Of a stretch of DNA of 64,000 bases, positions 31,403-42,929 are shown one piece after another. The notes under the pieces were generated by a model. That model was not told the DNA's origin. It worked only from the letters and a program-made list of their open reading frames with translations, and did not search any database. The DNA lies in contig JARGXX010000037.1 in the NCBI GenBank assembly GCA_030374765.1, forward strand, positions 186,001 through 250,000, read 5' to 3'. Within the stretch, counting starts at the first letter, position 1. The number at the start of each line of letters is the position of its first letter. A program made the position numbers and the translations under genes. The stretch is from Agarophyton chilense. Its lineage: Eukaryota; Rhodophyta; Florideophyceae; Gracilariales; Gracilariaceae.

Positions 31403-32575
31403 ATGCGCTTCATTCCGATTTTCGGAGCCAACCGGCAGGCGAATCAGCATCATACTCAGCGCGCAACCAGTCCAATCCATGCCAACCAGGTGCATACCAA
31501 GCCAATTCCGCCCCCAACTTCCTTCAAATTGGCCCCCACCGCGTTGGCGTCCAAACCCGATGTTCAGGCGCTTGCAAACCAGAAGCAATTCGCCTCTCTC
31601 ATTGCCGGCGGAATCGCCGGCTCCTTTTCAGCCACCATAACATGTCCAATGGAGGTCGTCAAAACCCATCTTCAGGCTTCTAAAGGAGGTTCTGAGGTCG
31701 CCCTCGCTGCGAAGGGTCCCTTTTCAATCGCTAGAAACATTGCTCGCGTGGAAGGTTTAAAGGGCTTTTTCCGCGGCCTTATGCCCACTTTGATTGGTAT
31801 ACTTCCGGCTCGAGCCACCTACTTCTGGGCATATGCTACCACCAAGTCTTCGCTCACTTCTAGGTTTGGTGAGAGCCCTGTCGTGCACATGCTGTCCGCT
31901 GCTGCCGCTGGAATTTCCTCCAATACTCTCACTAATCCTATCTGGCTTATGAAATCAAGAGTTCAACTTCAAGCAGGCGCGTCAGAAACCAACCCATTGG
32001 TGTATAAAGGGTATCGAGATGCAATGGTGAGAATATTCCGCGAGGAAGGCATGGCAGGTTTTTTCAAAGGTCTCTCAGCGTCGTACTGGGGCGTCACAGA
32101 AGGAGCGCTTCACTTTGTCGTGTACGAAAGAATCAAAGCAAAGCTCATTGCCGAAAACCGATTGAAGATTGCTCGCGGAGATTATCTTCGAGACAATGCG
32201 CCTGCTCGAGACCCTGAACGTCTCACTTCTCTTCAGTACCTTTCCGCCGCCGCATTTTCCAAGCTAGTAGCTTCAATGGCTACCTATCCACACGAAGTGG
32301 TTCGACTCAGGATGAGAGAACAACCCAAATTTGTCGGCGCCGTTCCGAAATACCGTGGCATGATTCAATCCCTACAACTCATTGCCCGCGAAGAAGGAAG
32401 AAAAGGGCTGTACGCCGGCATGGGAACACATCTTGCACGAGTGGTTCCAAACGCCGCCCTCATGTTTTTCACGTACGAAATTGTCGTCAAGTGGATCGAA
32501 AACAGACAGGACAATCGTATGAAAACTGCCAGGAAACCTGATGACATTGATTTGAAACGCCCCAAGCAGTTGTAA
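31403..32575 (+). CDS. Mitochondrial carrier, pyrimidine-nucleotide type (SLC25A33/36, Rim2-like)
   Basis: A 390-residue protein from ATG 31403, longer than the ~300 residues of a core carrier because of an N-terminal extension of ~60 residues. Three repeats carry the family signature: PMEVVKTHLQ, NPIWLMKSRVQ and YPHEVVRLRMRE, each followed by a GxxGxFRGL/GFFKGL/GLYAGM element. The PIWLMKSR and PHEVVRxRxRE wording is typical of pyrimidine nucleotide carriers (SLC25A33/36, yeast Rim2) and close to the folate/FAD/NAD group. It would exchange cytosolic (deoxy)pyrimidine nucleotides for matrix nucleotides across the inner membrane. Substrate assignment is by sequence type only. The C-terminus is basic. 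Confidence 0.8.
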   Translation: MRFIPIFGANRQANQHHTQRATSPIHANQVHTKPIPPPTSFKLAPTALASKPDVQALANQKQFASLIAGGIAGSFSATITCPMEVVKTHLQASKGGSEVALAAKGPFSIARNIARVEGLKGFFRGLMPTLIGILPARATYFWAYATTKSSLTSRFGESPVVHMLSAAAAGISSNTLTNPIWLMKSRVQLQAGASETNPLVYKGYRDAMVRIFREEGMAGFFKGLSASYWGVTEGALHFVVYERIKAKLIAENRLKIARGDYLRDNAPARDPERLTSLQYLSAAAFSKLVASMATYPHEVVRLRMREQPKFVGAVPKYRGMIQSLQLIAREEGRKGLYAGMGTHLARVVPNAALMFFTYEIVVKWIENRQDNRMKTARKPDDIDLKRPKQL

Positions 32576-33413
32576 GTGCTCTCAACAGCAACCGCACAGA
32601 ATCGCATCGAAGTGGATAGCAAACAGTCACAACATTTTTGTCTCGAGCACAATCCTGTACTGTGCCGAGCACTCAACCCTCCCCCTCTGTCGCAACAAAA
32701 TTGAAACAGACATGTGTGAGAACGGCACAACGAGCTTAATGTGTTTCGAACTACATCAACAACTCTTTGGTAAAAGCCGTTTTCCTTTTTGCCATTGATC
32801 TGCTGCAACCAACAAACCGCCGCCCTGTGTACACACAACAGACGGGAAGGAGTTGCAGATCGTGTGTTTCTCTTTTTTTTTCTGGAAGGGAAATCGATGC
32901 GATTTTGACTCTGTTTCTCAACTCGTTCCAGTCCGCGCGAGATGCGGACGCATTGTTTTCGCAAGAACGAAAAGTCCGTTCAACTGCTTGGTGTTTATTT
33001 TTTTATTTTATGTTTCGTACTGTTCTAGAGAAATGCTGTCGACAACATCGACCGATGAGTTAAAATCGTCAGCAGACGCAAAAAAGACTGCGGTCACGTC
33101 ATAGCAACAACGAGTAAGTGGTCTTTAAAGGAATTGTTGTCACATACGACAACAATGCACGCATACCAACCACCGCACGTTACTGACATGATGAAACGCG
33201 AAATAATCTCATCCGCAAATGTTGCAGTCAATCGGCAGCAAAAGTTATGTTAGATTCCCCCCATTTGTACATATTCCAAAGGAACTATGAGTTGCACAAA
33301 TCGGCAACGCGTTCATTTCCTTTTGGACTCGGAAAAAAAAAACTGGCTTTTGTCACATGCTCAATTTTTCATTTTCCATCCATCCCAATCGTGTGTGTGA
33401 AGGGGGCCATCAA
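32576..33413. other. Convergent intergenic region
   Basis: 838 bp between two stop codons, T-rich with A and T runs; no gene recognised. Confidence 0.4.
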
Positions 33414-35570
33414 CTATGATGACTCCGATTCCCACAACATCATATCCAGCGGGGCAACTGGAGACGATTTCCGTTCTTCCTTGAACAGCGATGCAAGCGA
33501 CCCAAGGCGAACGTTCCCAACTTCGCGAGCCAATCGGTCGTCATCTTCCTCATCCTCCGTCCTTCCCAGCCCATCATGAAATGCGCCACTTCCCACTGGT
33601 TCAGGGATAGAAATCCTCTCGATACGACCATCATTAATAGGAATTTGTATCGGTGGCGCACGAATAGCAGTTTGCGAGTAGCGTGGCAGTGCCGACCCCA
33701 GCGAATGCGTGTGGTGATGATACGCACCCTCTGCAGGCACCTGCCTTGGCGAAGACACCGGCGAATTGGTCGGGACAACTCCCGGCACCGACCCCTGGCG
33801 AAGCAGCGTGTGCAACGGCCTGGCCCCAATACCAAGCGCGCCAAACTCCGGGATGGAGCGCGCGCGCGTCAGACCACGGCCGCTCTTTCGCTGCCGGTGG
33901 CTTTTCTCCTCTTCCTTGCGGGCGGCTATCCGGGACACCACGTCGTGAATGCGTCGCCCGGCATACTTGACAATGTAATCCTCCATGTAAGAGTCATGAA
34001 TGTGCATTGCATTCATGCTCTGGTGACGCCTGTGTAGTGCTTCACTCTTCTTCCTGTTCTCATACACTTCCTCAGCGAGATGGCGCTCCCTAGCACTGCC
34101 GGCCTCCTCCGCCTCGATCATGATTTTCTCCAGCTCCGACTTGGAGTGAGGGTCGCCGCGGCGACTGTAGATTAAGAGCCCAATGTCGTAAAGCGTGAGC
34201 CCGGCCGCCGCACCCTTCTGCAGCAGCATAGTAGCCACCTTGAGAGCGCGCAGGGATCCAGACCTGAGCTTGCCATCAAGCTCATCGTCCAAGATGCGAG
34301 ACTCCGACTCTGCGTCAAGACACTCAATGTAGGCCTTGACACTGTCGGAGAGCGGCTGGCGAATCATCGGCCAATCCATCCAGATGGGCCACGGCACAGA
34401 CTGCACCACATCCGGCAGAATGTAGCCATGGTCAATGGGCACGAGGTCGTAGCGCCTGTCCGGCGACCTCGATCGTGTGACAAGCACGTTGCCTCCGTGG
34501 CGATCGTGATTGAGTGTACGAACGTCAAGCACAGCAATGCGATGAACTTGGTCGCGGTCAAAGACACCCGGCCCATAGTCATCGGCATCGCCGACATTCT
34601 CCACGTACACCTGGAAAGCGCCCATCTTGGTGCGCAAATGCGAGCCATCCTGGTGCTGTTCCGTGGCGGTGGAGTTGCCCTCGGTCAGAAAGTGGTCAGC
34701 ATACGGGAGTGAATCAGCGCCATCCGACGAGAAGGAATGTCGCGGGGAACGGTCATCAAATTCATCCTTGTGCGGAATGTCGGACCACATGGCGAGCGCG
34801 GTTTGTGGCACGCGCGCAAAGCGCTCATGATCCAAAAGATAGGCGGCCACCTCTTTGTAGGCACCCTCTCCCGGGTAGAAGCCCGAGGCGCGCGAGAAGC
34901 GCGAGTCAAACTCCGAGTCGGAGCTGAGGCTGGTGGTGCGCGTGAAAGTCTGACCGACGCCGGGCGACGGGGGCTTGGGGGAGGTGACGCCAAAAGCCGG
35001 TCCCAAAGAGAAGTCAAGGTCGCTCGGGACGGCCGGGGAGCCAGTGGAGTGGGCTTTGGGCATAGTCGGGGACATTTCAATGTCGATAGCCTCCTCGTCA
35101 ATGGGTTTGAAGACGCACAGCACAGCACCCTTGCTCTCATTGCGACGAATAAAATAGGTGCCACTGACGCCCTCCCTTGGTGGACGCTCCGCGCGGGCGC
35201 TGCCTCTCTGGAAGGCGGTCTTGACCTCGGCGGTAGCAGCGGCCACTTCCGAAAAGTCCCAGGGATCGAAGCGAGAGCTTCGTTTGGAGGTGGTGGGGGC
35301 AGCCGAAAGGGGGGGGTGTCGGGCGTGCTGCCACTTTCTGGCGGCACGCGAGACGAGTTGGAAGGACGGGGGCGGGCGAGGCGGCCACACAATGGTTGCG
35401 AGATCATCCTGCGAGGAGCGAAGCGGCAGAGTCGGGGCCGGCGAGGGAGGGGCATAGAGTGAGTGTCGCGACGGGAGGCTCTTACCAAGCAAGGCGGATG
35501 GGGGTGGTGAGGAGAGGGAGGGCGAACAAGAAGCAGCAGCACGTGAGGGTATTGGGATGGAGGATGACAT
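33414..35570 (-). CDS. Phosphatidylinositol 4-kinase gamma-like (type II PI4K family)
   Basis: A 718-residue protein from the ATG at 35570; the upstream frame starts with TTG. The N-terminal ~130 residues are Ser/Pro-rich. The kinase region has GTYFIRRNESKGAVLCVFKP (nucleotide loop and ATP-binding Lys, ~140-160), a conserved FYPGEGAYKEVAAYLLD block, LDVRTLNHDRHGGNVLV (catalytic loop, ~352) and DLVPIDHGYILPD (metal-binding Asp, ~378). These match plant PI4K-gamma and type II PI4K (FKPIDEEP, N.DRH.GN, PIDHG). A linker rich in Ser interrupts the N-lobe. The C-terminal ~200 residues include a charged helical stretch. Plant PI4K-gamma members often show protein kinase rather than lipid kinase activity, so the substrate is open. 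Confidence 0.85.
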   Translation of the reverse strand: MSSSIPIPSRAAASCSPSLSSPPPSALLGKSLPSRHSLYAPPSPAPTLPLRSSQDDLATIVWPPRPPPSFQLVSRAARKWQHARHPPLSAAPTTSKRSSRFDPWDFSEVAAATAEVKTAFQRGSARAERPPREGVSGTYFIRRNESKGAVLCVFKPIDEEAIDIEMSPTMPKAHSTGSPAVPSDLDFSLGPAFGVTSPKPPSPGVGQTFTRTTSLSSDSEFDSRFSRASGFYPGEGAYKEVAAYLLDHERFARVPQTALAMWSDIPHKDEFDDRSPRHSFSSDGADSLPYADHFLTEGNSTATEQHQDGSHLRTKMGAFQVYVENVGDADDYGPGVFDRDQVHRIAVLDVRTLNHDRHGGNVLVTRSRSPDRRYDLVPIDHGYILPDVVQSVPWPIWMDWPMIRQPLSDSVKAYIECLDAESESRILDDELDGKLRSGSLRALKVATMLLQKGAAAGLTLYDIGLLIYSRRGDPHSKSELEKIMIEAEEAGSARERHLAEEVYENRKKSEALHRRHQSMNAMHIHDSYMEDYIVKYAGRRIHDVVSRIAARKEEEKSHRQRKSGRGLTRARSIPEFGALGIGARPLHTLLRQGSVPGVVPTNSPVSSPRQVPAEGAYHHHTHSLGSALPRYSQTAIRAPPIQIPINDGRIERISIPEPVGSGAFHDGLGRTEDEEDDDRLAREVGNVRLGSLASLFKEERKSSPVAPLDMMLWESESS

Positions 35571-37548
35571 GACAAGGGCCGGGGGCGGGGTGCGGGAGCG
35601 GGTTGGGGAGTCCAGATTGAAAAGATTGAGGTGAAAAGAGCCTGTGTGTGAACAAGGCACTTTTTCCAAGAGTAATTACGTAGTGACGTGTGTGGGCGGT
35701 GGGGGCGGGGAGGTTTGAATGTAGCTGTTGAGTTGCGAACAAGTTTGCAAAGAACCAAAAAAAAACGAAGAAAAACGGCAATATGCGGGCGAGTATATAG
35801 GTGGCAGGGTGTGGTTTTGTGATTTGTGTGGTGAGAAGAAAAGCTGTTACATCATCATAATGACGCAAAACGAATGCAACGAAGAATGTATGTGTGGAGA
35901 CGCGGAAAGGCTGTACAAAGAAAATCAGACGAGGGTAGGAGGGAAACCGGAAAGGGGAAAAAAGAGAGGGAGAGAGGGAGAGAGGGGAAGACAGAGAGGA
36001 GGCGGAGTGGAGTTTCTAGAAATGGGAACGGGGAGGAGGAGGAGGAGGAGGAGGGGGGAGGGGGGGGGGGGGGGGGGGGGGAAGCGGGGAGAAAGGAAAG
36101 TTGCGAGGGTGGCAGACGGAAAAGTGAGGAAAGAGAGATAAGCGAGGGGGTTTCGGGGGGTTTCGGGCGCACACTTCTAGAAGCGGCGTGTGAGACGGAG
36201 GAGGTTGACGGAGAAGTGGTTGATTTTTGTGTGATTTGCTAAAGGTGGTTGGTAGGTACGACACGAAAGTTGACAAGTGGTGCAGGCGATGAAGCGAGAA
36301 CACAGTGCACGCGATGGCAAGCAACAAGCAATGCGGTGGCACGGGGAGGGCGGGGGTGTGAAGAGAGCGATGAAGAAGAAAGAAAGAGAGAAATAGAGTG
36401 CGCGCGCACGAGTAAGGCTTCGGGAATGGGAGGAGGGCGGACGGAGATGGACGAGCGCGGCGGTGGTGGAGATGGCGGTGCAAGAACAACGGTAAGGAAG
36501 TCGGAAGCGGGGGGGGAGGCGCGCGAATGGGAGGCCGAGAACACAAGAGCGACGCCAGCGCACAGCGCGAGGGTGCGCGCAGCTAGTCAAGTACGCGTGG
36601 AAGCAGCAGCACGGCGGAGAGCGTGCCGAAAAACGACTCTCACAAGGGCCGCAGCATGTGTACCAATCATTTATATAAGTTCATCACATCTCACGCCGTC
36701 ACGCGTGACGACCAAACGGACGCCACGCGGGGCCCCGCGGGGCGGGGCCGCGGGGCGTGCGTGGCGCGTGCAAACGGACGGCACGACGACGTGCGTTTCG
36801 CGCGCACGCGTTGCGAGACACAGCGCGACGTGGCTGTCAGCCGTTTGCGCCCCTCGAAGCTTCTGGAGCCAGTCGGGAGGGGACATTACTACCCAAGTTA
36901 ATAAAAGTGCGTGGAGATACGCGCGCGAGATCGCGCCACTTTGGAACACGACTGTGTGCCCGCGACGGCTTGGCAGCACGTGTGCTTTCCGCGCGCGCGC
37001 GCTGCGTGCGATGGCGGCGCCGCTCAACGCCCCCGCGATGGCTTCGCCGCGTTCGCGTCTGCTGGTTACGTCAGTGCCAATGGCGGGCGCACACATCATT
37101 GCCCGACAATGGGCGCCCGCGCTTTGCACAGCGTTTGCTGGAGTGTGATGGCCGCCCGCGTGTTGTAGACGTCGGGCTTTGGTGCGTCGTCTTTGTGCCA
37201 TCTCTTTACCCTAGCTAGGTTATCGTGTGCATGCGGACGGCGCACGCTGTCGCTGCTCTCCTTTGCGCATCACAAATGCATCTCGCTTCCCATTTTCCGC
37301 CCGTGACATGTCCATTTTTCCAACCACCGACCGCCGTCTCGCGCTCAACCAACAAAATCGCAATCACACACACACTCTAGCTTGCTAGTAGATAGATAGT
37401 GTCAGTTACAAATCTCCGCCCGATCTGCCCCTGCAAACGCACTCCGCTCTTCATGTGCATACTCAATGATGCATCGTCCGTCCCACATACGCATGCGTGA
37501 ATGCCCCCCACCAACCACTCGCATCGATAGAAACACCGAGTGAGAGCG
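35571..37548. promoter_or_regulatory. GC-rich, purine-biased upstream region of the PI4K gene
   Basis: Two kilobases. The first half is purine-rich on the plus strand (GAGAGAGG, GGAGGAGG, then a G21 run); the second half is CpG-rich (near 36720-37160). Long Arg/Gly-rich frames on both strands reflect base composition and are not called as genes. Confidence 0.4.
36029..36081. repeat. Purine tract ending in G21
   Basis: A GGA trinucleotide repeat followed by a G-rich stretch and 21 consecutive G at 36061-36081. It could form a G-quadruplex or triplex, and homopolymer length may be unreliable in assembly. Confidence 0.9.
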
Positions 37549-39125
37549 CTACTGAATTTTCGACCACATTTTCTTCTTGCTGCAAAACCGCAACCAACCC
37601 ACCGCCATAGCCCCTACAGCCACCACACTGCCCACTGCGTACCACGTCAGCCGCCCTTTGCCCCGCGCTGCGCTCCCTCCGTCCGCGCTCCGTTGCGCCG
37701 CATCTATTCGAACCCCGATCTCCACAACATGCGCCTCTGAGCCCTCCCCGTCGCCCGCCTGTGCCACCACAAGCTGCTGCTGTTGCTGCTGTTGCTGCTG
37801 TGGCTGCTGCGGCGGCGAGTCTTCATTCTCCCCGCCAATCTCCAGAACAGCGCGCCCCACCTCGTTTTGCATCGCATCCTCCCTCATTTGCGTTTCGCCA
37901 ACCCGAACAGCTTCTTCGAGCCTCTCTGATGCAACACTCACCCTCGCCAACTCCTTTTTCTTCGTGTTCCACCCTTCCACGTCATACTTGTCCTTCCAGT
38001 CCCCCAGCCAGTAGTACCGAAGCCCCACGTGCCGATACCGGTTGGGGTACGACATAGACCCCAAACTTTCGTTGAGAAAGATCCGACGCTCGTCCCCTGG
38101 CTTGCACCCCTTTTGCTTCTCCCCGTACTTCACCGCACACACCCCGGAGTAGTAGTTGAGAAGCGCCGGCGTTCGGAAGAATGCCTTCACGTCTTCTACA
38201 TCCTCCACCATCGACAAAATGTCCAGCTGATTCGCGATTGCGAACAACCCGGCCTCGGTCGCTTCGTATAGTTTGCCTGCCATGTGCACTAGAAAGTCCC
38301 CCGCACGGTATTCCTCCAAATACACGTTCATTGCATGCTTGGGTATCACTTTGACATGTTCGTCGCGCTCCACTTGCGTCAGATTGTCAAGATGCTCTTG
38401 AAAGCTACTTTGATCCAGAGCTCGTGCCCCATCAAATTGCCGCGCATTGTACACACGACTCAAAAACGTTTTCGTCCACTCACTGCATTTGAACAGTAGC
38501 ATGCCCGCATTCAACATCTGATACCCACACAAACATTCGCACTAGTTAGTTGTTGCATCCTGCTAATCTTCGCGATGACAAATGCAAAAGAAAACCATAC
38601 CAACCAGTCGTAGGAAAGGATAATGTCATATGCATCGTCAATGATGGATTCAAGCGGCGTTGTTTGGTTTATCACCATTGCATCTGCATCACTCCACAAA
38701 AGCCACGCCTCACCCCGCCCCTGACACGCAGCAAGCGCCAGCTTTATCTTTCCAAACGTCGGCGCTCGCGAGTGGTCGATATCAAAGCTTGGGTCAGTCC
38801 CCCAACAGGCGCCCGAGCCATCGGGACCCACTTGGATCAAATTGGTGTCCGCGTAACAGTCGAGCTTCTTGTATAATCCAAAAGTTTTGTGGGGGGATGA
38901 AACAACAAAATCGTATCCGTGTCGATCAGCGTATCGTTTCTTGTTAACTTCGGTGAGGCCACCAAGGCGTCCAAAGAATGGCACAGCGTCGTACATGTGC
39001 AACAGCGCGATCTTTCGCGGAGAGAGATTGGCCTCCGCTATTGGCATTGGAAGCGCAGCACTGAGCAGCGCAACTAGCGCGAATGAAACAAATGCCATCC
39101 TCACCAACCAGCTCCCCAGTACCAT
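37549..39125 (-). CDS. GT34-like glycosyltransferase with C-terminal membrane anchor, two exons
   Basis: Exon 1 runs 39125-38601 and exon 2 38517-37549 (minus), giving 497 residues in a continuous frame. The ATG at 39125 starts a hydrophobic signal segment (VRMAFVSFALVALLSAALP). The domain has KIALLHMYDA, NKKRYADRHGYDF, KIKLALAACQGRGEAWLLW, the DxD-type metal motif SDADAMVIN, and across the intron SYDWLMLNAGMLLF, equal in spacing to the DWNGLNTGSF of GMA12/MNN10 (GT34) transferases. HMAGK supplies the usual late His. GT34 enzymes add galactose or xylose in the Golgi. Unusually, a polyGln stretch (37770-37800) and a C-terminal membrane helix (TWYAVGSVVAVGAMAVGWL) with a basic KKKMW tail follow. 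Donor and acceptor unknown. Confidence 0.75.
38518..38600 (-). other. Intron of the GT34-like gene (83 bp)
   Basis: Minus strand TGGTTG|GTATGG ... GGTATCAG|ATGTTG, phase 0, with a branch-like CAACTAAC. Removal restores DWLMLNAG with the family's exact spacing. Confidence 0.85.
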
Positions 39126-41345
39126 TGCTTTTACTGCCGTGGCAGCTGAATTATGGACTTTGGTAAAGGCACCGGCAACGTGCGCCCCGCGAATCGCCTC
39201 GCAGCCTTCGACGGTATTGGGCACCGTCCGAGAAAAGCAGCGAAAGCTACACCACTTGCATACAGATGAGGCTTTCTTTGTTTTTCCTCTCTCTCTCTCT
39301 CTCTCTCTTGTGCATACAGAAAGGCCGCCGGCATTAACCTCCAATTCCAAAGGCTCACCAGGAGCCATCATTGTTCAGTCAACAAAGTTTTATTTATTGT
39401 TTAAAATTCAGAGCCGTAGCCATTCATTCGTGGTTTTACTGTAGGAGCACAGAACAGATACAGTACGAAGGGTGTCAATCGCTACCTTTCGCAAGTCATG
39501 GAGCTGCTGCTCATTTCTCTTCAACAACAACAAACTGCCTGTCGGCACTACCAGCTAGCTACGAAGGTAGCTCCGAGGGTAGTAGTGATCTCTCTCATGC
39601 GCTTCCCACACCAATCAACAGTAGCATCGATCGCTTAACTTATCATCGATACTTTTTTCCGAGTGATTGGGACTGTTGTTTTCGCGTCTTGAACCAGAGA
39701 GTCCTGTCCATATTGTGTGTTTAGCACCTTTTGCAGAGCATATCAAATTTCGCTTTGCAGAATCCAAAATACAATCATGAGGAATTTTTGGTCACTCGCT
39801 CTACGGCTACACTCCGCTAAACCAACCGACCCGACTCCCGTTTGCCAGAGTTCAAGTCCGAGTGTCCAAAACTCTTCTAAATAATACGAACGGTTGACAC
39901 AGCAAGAATCATGCAACACTTTCACAGCGTGCAAGTGCTGTATGATTCTTTTACTGTTGACGGCCGTGGAATCCACAATCTGCCGTCAATGGTCGTGAAA
40001 ATGAAGAAAAGTTGATTCACTACGCCTCCCAATTGAACACTACAAACTCGTCGTCACACCGAACAACACGATTTCATTGTAAGCCAATGACGCTTGTGGG
40101 CCAAACTGTACATATCTAGCTAGCTCTAGTAGGCTGTCGGAGATTCACATGCACAACAGACGGATATCGAAGCATATGACAGCAACGAATAAAAAAATGG
40201 CCGTTATGATACCATCGTTTCACAATATCGCAATTTTGAGTTGGCCCAGCTCATCGGAATGTGGTAGATAGAACAAAATCTTCGGGTTCAATCCTTTCAC
40301 TCGTCACGACATGCAAACGATCTTACCGAGAGCTTTTTTGGGCGCGCTGGTTCAAAATTTCCACCCCACCACGCGCATGATTGGCGGTGGAAGAAGTCCT
40401 GTTCACGCCTAGAGGGTAGGGATCGCATTTCTCTCCTACACTCTTTCTCTTGACGTCGTGCAATTAATCGACGACGCCGAACCGCCCACTCTCTGATACT
40501 TTTCTTCCTTTAGGAGGGCGACGTGGAATTTGCATATCGATCACGCGCCAAATATTGTTGCAATCTGATCGCGCAAACTACCATGATAATTTGTTCAGCT
40601 TGCCCTATGCTTTGTGCTGTCCTTCCAGCTAGACATCGAATCTGCCCAAGGTGTGAATAAACCTAGTTGGAGTTTCTCGTTTTTGCCGGGACTCAGAATC
40701 TTTTCTTTTGTAATCGGCCGAGAACCCTTACATGTTCGGTCGAGATTGTGATATTAGAAAACGCTCTTTATCCGATAAGGCTTTCACGAGAGGGACGATT
40801 ACGTAATTTAAAAGAACTTTAATGCTGATCTTGTTTAATGAATCTGTCAGTTATATACAGTCAGTAAACCGCGGCCACCTAGCCCCGTCTATAGCCGAAG
40901 TTCACACGCAAACTTGCGACGAAAATGCACGTGTACCTTTGGTACCTGCCTTTGTATAATTGGCGACCCTTTCAATACGATTTTCGAAACGAGCAGAAGT
41001 CCATACGCACATCAGTGCATATCGCACCACGTTCATCGGTTGTCCAGGGGCTAAATATCCAAAATCATTGGAACGTCGAATATTAACAAAAACCGGTCCC
41101 GCCCCCCCAATCTTCCGATTCAATGGAATAACGGTGTCCAGTGCTTTTTCTGGACAAGAAAACCAATACTTCCGGTGATACGCGGTCCAGCGTGGGCTCC
41201 GCACTCATCCAATCGCGTCTGATACAAAATGACAGGCCATTTGTAATATTTAGAAAAGTAAACTTTCGAAGAACAGCGATCGATCTGACAAACGAAAACC
41301 TGGAGATATCAAGAAAATGATGTACCTGCAACAGGGTTGCAGCGA
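39126..41345. other. Intergenic region upstream of the GT34-like gene
   Basis: 2.2 kb. A (CT)n stretch lies at 39287-39308, about 165 bp upstream of the GT34-like ATG. A minus-strand frame at 40902-41204 looks mildly protein-like but has no ATG and no family motif. No tRNA could be folded around T-loop-like sequences near 39850 and 40280. Confidence 0.35.
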
Positions 41346-42929
41346 TTATCTCGGTTTCGGAGCTGGAGACCACCTTGTAAAATAAAGCGCACCAAGGAAT
41401 GTTGCCCGCAACACCATCAAAATATTTAAGCCTACCCACACGTACTGGAGAGGCATCGAGGTGGTTCTGACAAAGAAAAGAAAGGCAGAAGCACAACAAG
41501 CAGCCATGAATATTGCGGTTGCGAGGGGTGTAAACTTGCGGCCAGCGGTGTATATTCCATCAAACACAAATACAAGGCCGTTTATAGGCTGTATGAAAGC
41601 CATGTACGGAAATGTCAGGGAAACAGTTTCACGAACCGCAGGATTGGAAGTGAAAATACGAGGAGCTGATCGAATCGTGAGCATGAGTAACGCAGCGAAA
41701 GCACATCCCATGGTCACTCCGATCTTCAGAATTCGATTGGAAGTCCTTCTCGCTAAATCGTAGTCGTTCTTACCAAGCGCGAGCGCAACCAACGATTGGG
41801 CCGCAACTGATATTGCATCCAAAAGCCGAGCGAAGAGGGCGAAGATTTGGCGCCCAATTTCAAAAGCGGCGACTTGAACAGTTCCGAGCTTTGCTGCAGT
41901 CGCAGTGGCGTACGAGATAGTGGAAAATATTGAAAGCGTTCGGAACGAAAGAACAGCCCCGGTTCTCAACAACGGGAAAATCTCATCTGCTCTTGGAGGA
42001 CTCACCAAGTCTCGGAGCCGAAGTTTCCCTGTCTTCACGAGCAGCATCAAAAGCGCCATGCCGGCGCATATTTGACCTGAGGCCATTGCCATTCCAGCGC
42101 CACGCGTGCCGAGTCCTACCCCGAAAATGAGAGTAGGATATAGTATGAGGTTGAGGACGTTTGCGAAAAGACCAACGAACAATGGGGTCTTCGTGTCCTG
42201 ATAACCGCGAAATGCCCCGTTGCCAACCATGGCCGCGAGAAAGAAAGGGGCGGCAAATATTCTAGCTCGGAGATACGCACGAGCTTGAGGAAGAATGGAT
42301 GCATTGGCTCCGAAGAACGTGAGTATCGGTTGGGTATAAAGCGAGAGAATGAGGGTAGCAGATACTCCAGAAACCAGCGCTACCCACAACGCCTGGGCGA
42401 TGAGGCGCGAGGCCTCTGCGTGATTGTCGCTTGCAAAGGCCCTCGCTATTGCCGGGGTCGTCGCCATGCCCAGGAAGTTAAAGCACGTAAACGATAGATT
42501 GAAAACGTTGTTTCCGATACCAACACCTCCTATTGCTGATGCGCCAAGATAACCAACGCATGCCATATCCGCAAGCGCAACAAGCGGATCAAGTGAAAGA
42601 GTTGCAAGAGCTGGAAGAGATATTGAGGCGATAGAACGATCAATGTCGGCAATTGACAAAGAGCTGGGTTCCACTACCGGTGGTGTCTGCGGACTCACAA
42701 CCTGGTCCTGAAATGGTTCGCTGGCGGCCGGTGATGGTTGCTCTTGACTCACTGAAGACGCGGCAAAAAAGAGAGGTCTTCTTCGCAAAGGCTGCACTTT
42801 AAGTCGAGTTGGAGACAACCAAAGAATGCCGGAGTGTCGTCGTGCCAGTGATCTTCTCAGTCCATGAGGAGCAGGGACTCGAGGACCGAACGGCGAGACG
42901 AAATTGATCATGGCTTGTGAGATTGGCAT
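41346..42929 (-). CDS. MATE-family transporter, plastid-targeted (EDS5/DTX-like)
   Basis: A 527-residue protein from the ATG at 42929. Residues 1-~60 are Arg/Ser/Pro-rich without acids until ~65, typical of a plastid leader. About twelve membrane helices follow in two homologous halves, with landmarks DPLVALADMACVGYLG, AFRGYQDTKTPLFVG, GAGMAMASGQICAGMALL and AAQSLVALALGKND. The opening SLPALATLSLDPL and the RGYQDTKTP loop match the plastid MATE group that includes Arabidopsis EDS5 and DTX44-46, related to bacterial DinF. These are cation-coupled exporters; EDS5 exports isochorismate. Substrate here cannot be assigned. Confidence 0.85.
   Translation of the reverse strand: MPISQAMINFVSPFGPRVPAPHGLRRSLARRHSGILWLSPTRLKVQPLRRRPLFFAASSVSQEQPSPAASEPFQDQVVSPQTPPVVEPSSLSIADIDRSIASISLPALATLSLDPLVALADMACVGYLGASAIGGVGIGNNVFNLSFTCFNFLGMATTPAIARAFASDNHAEASRLIAQALWVALVSGVSATLILSLYTQPILTFFGANASILPQARAYLRARIFAAPFFLAAMVGNGAFRGYQDTKTPLFVGLFANVLNLILYPTLIFGVGLGTRGAGMAMASGQICAGMALLMLLVKTGKLRLRDLVSPPRADEIFPLLRTGAVLSFRTLSIFSTISYATATAAKLGTVQVAAFEIGRQIFALFARLLDAISVAAQSLVALALGKNDYDLARRTSNRILKIGVTMGCAFAALLMLTIRSAPRIFTSNPAVRETVSLTFPYMAFIQPINGLVFVFDGIYTAGRKFTPLATAIFMAACCASAFLFFVRTTSMPLQYVWVGLNILMVLRATFLGALYFTRWSPAPKPR

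Noticed and set aside
36249-37148. 299-codon Arg/Ala-rich plus-strand frame
   Set aside because: GC-rich composition keeps many frames open on both strands here; no motif or codon pattern supports it.
39840-39880. tRNA T-loop-like AGTTCAAGTCC
   Set aside because: No matching stems or cloverleaf around it.
40270-40300. tRNA T-loop-like GGTTCAATCC
   Set aside because: The flanking bases do not pair as a T stem and no acceptor or anticodon arm could be drawn.
40902-41204. Minus-strand 100-codon frame with mildly protein-like sequence
   Set aside because: No ATG (GTG preceded by a stop), no family motif, no clear acceptor.
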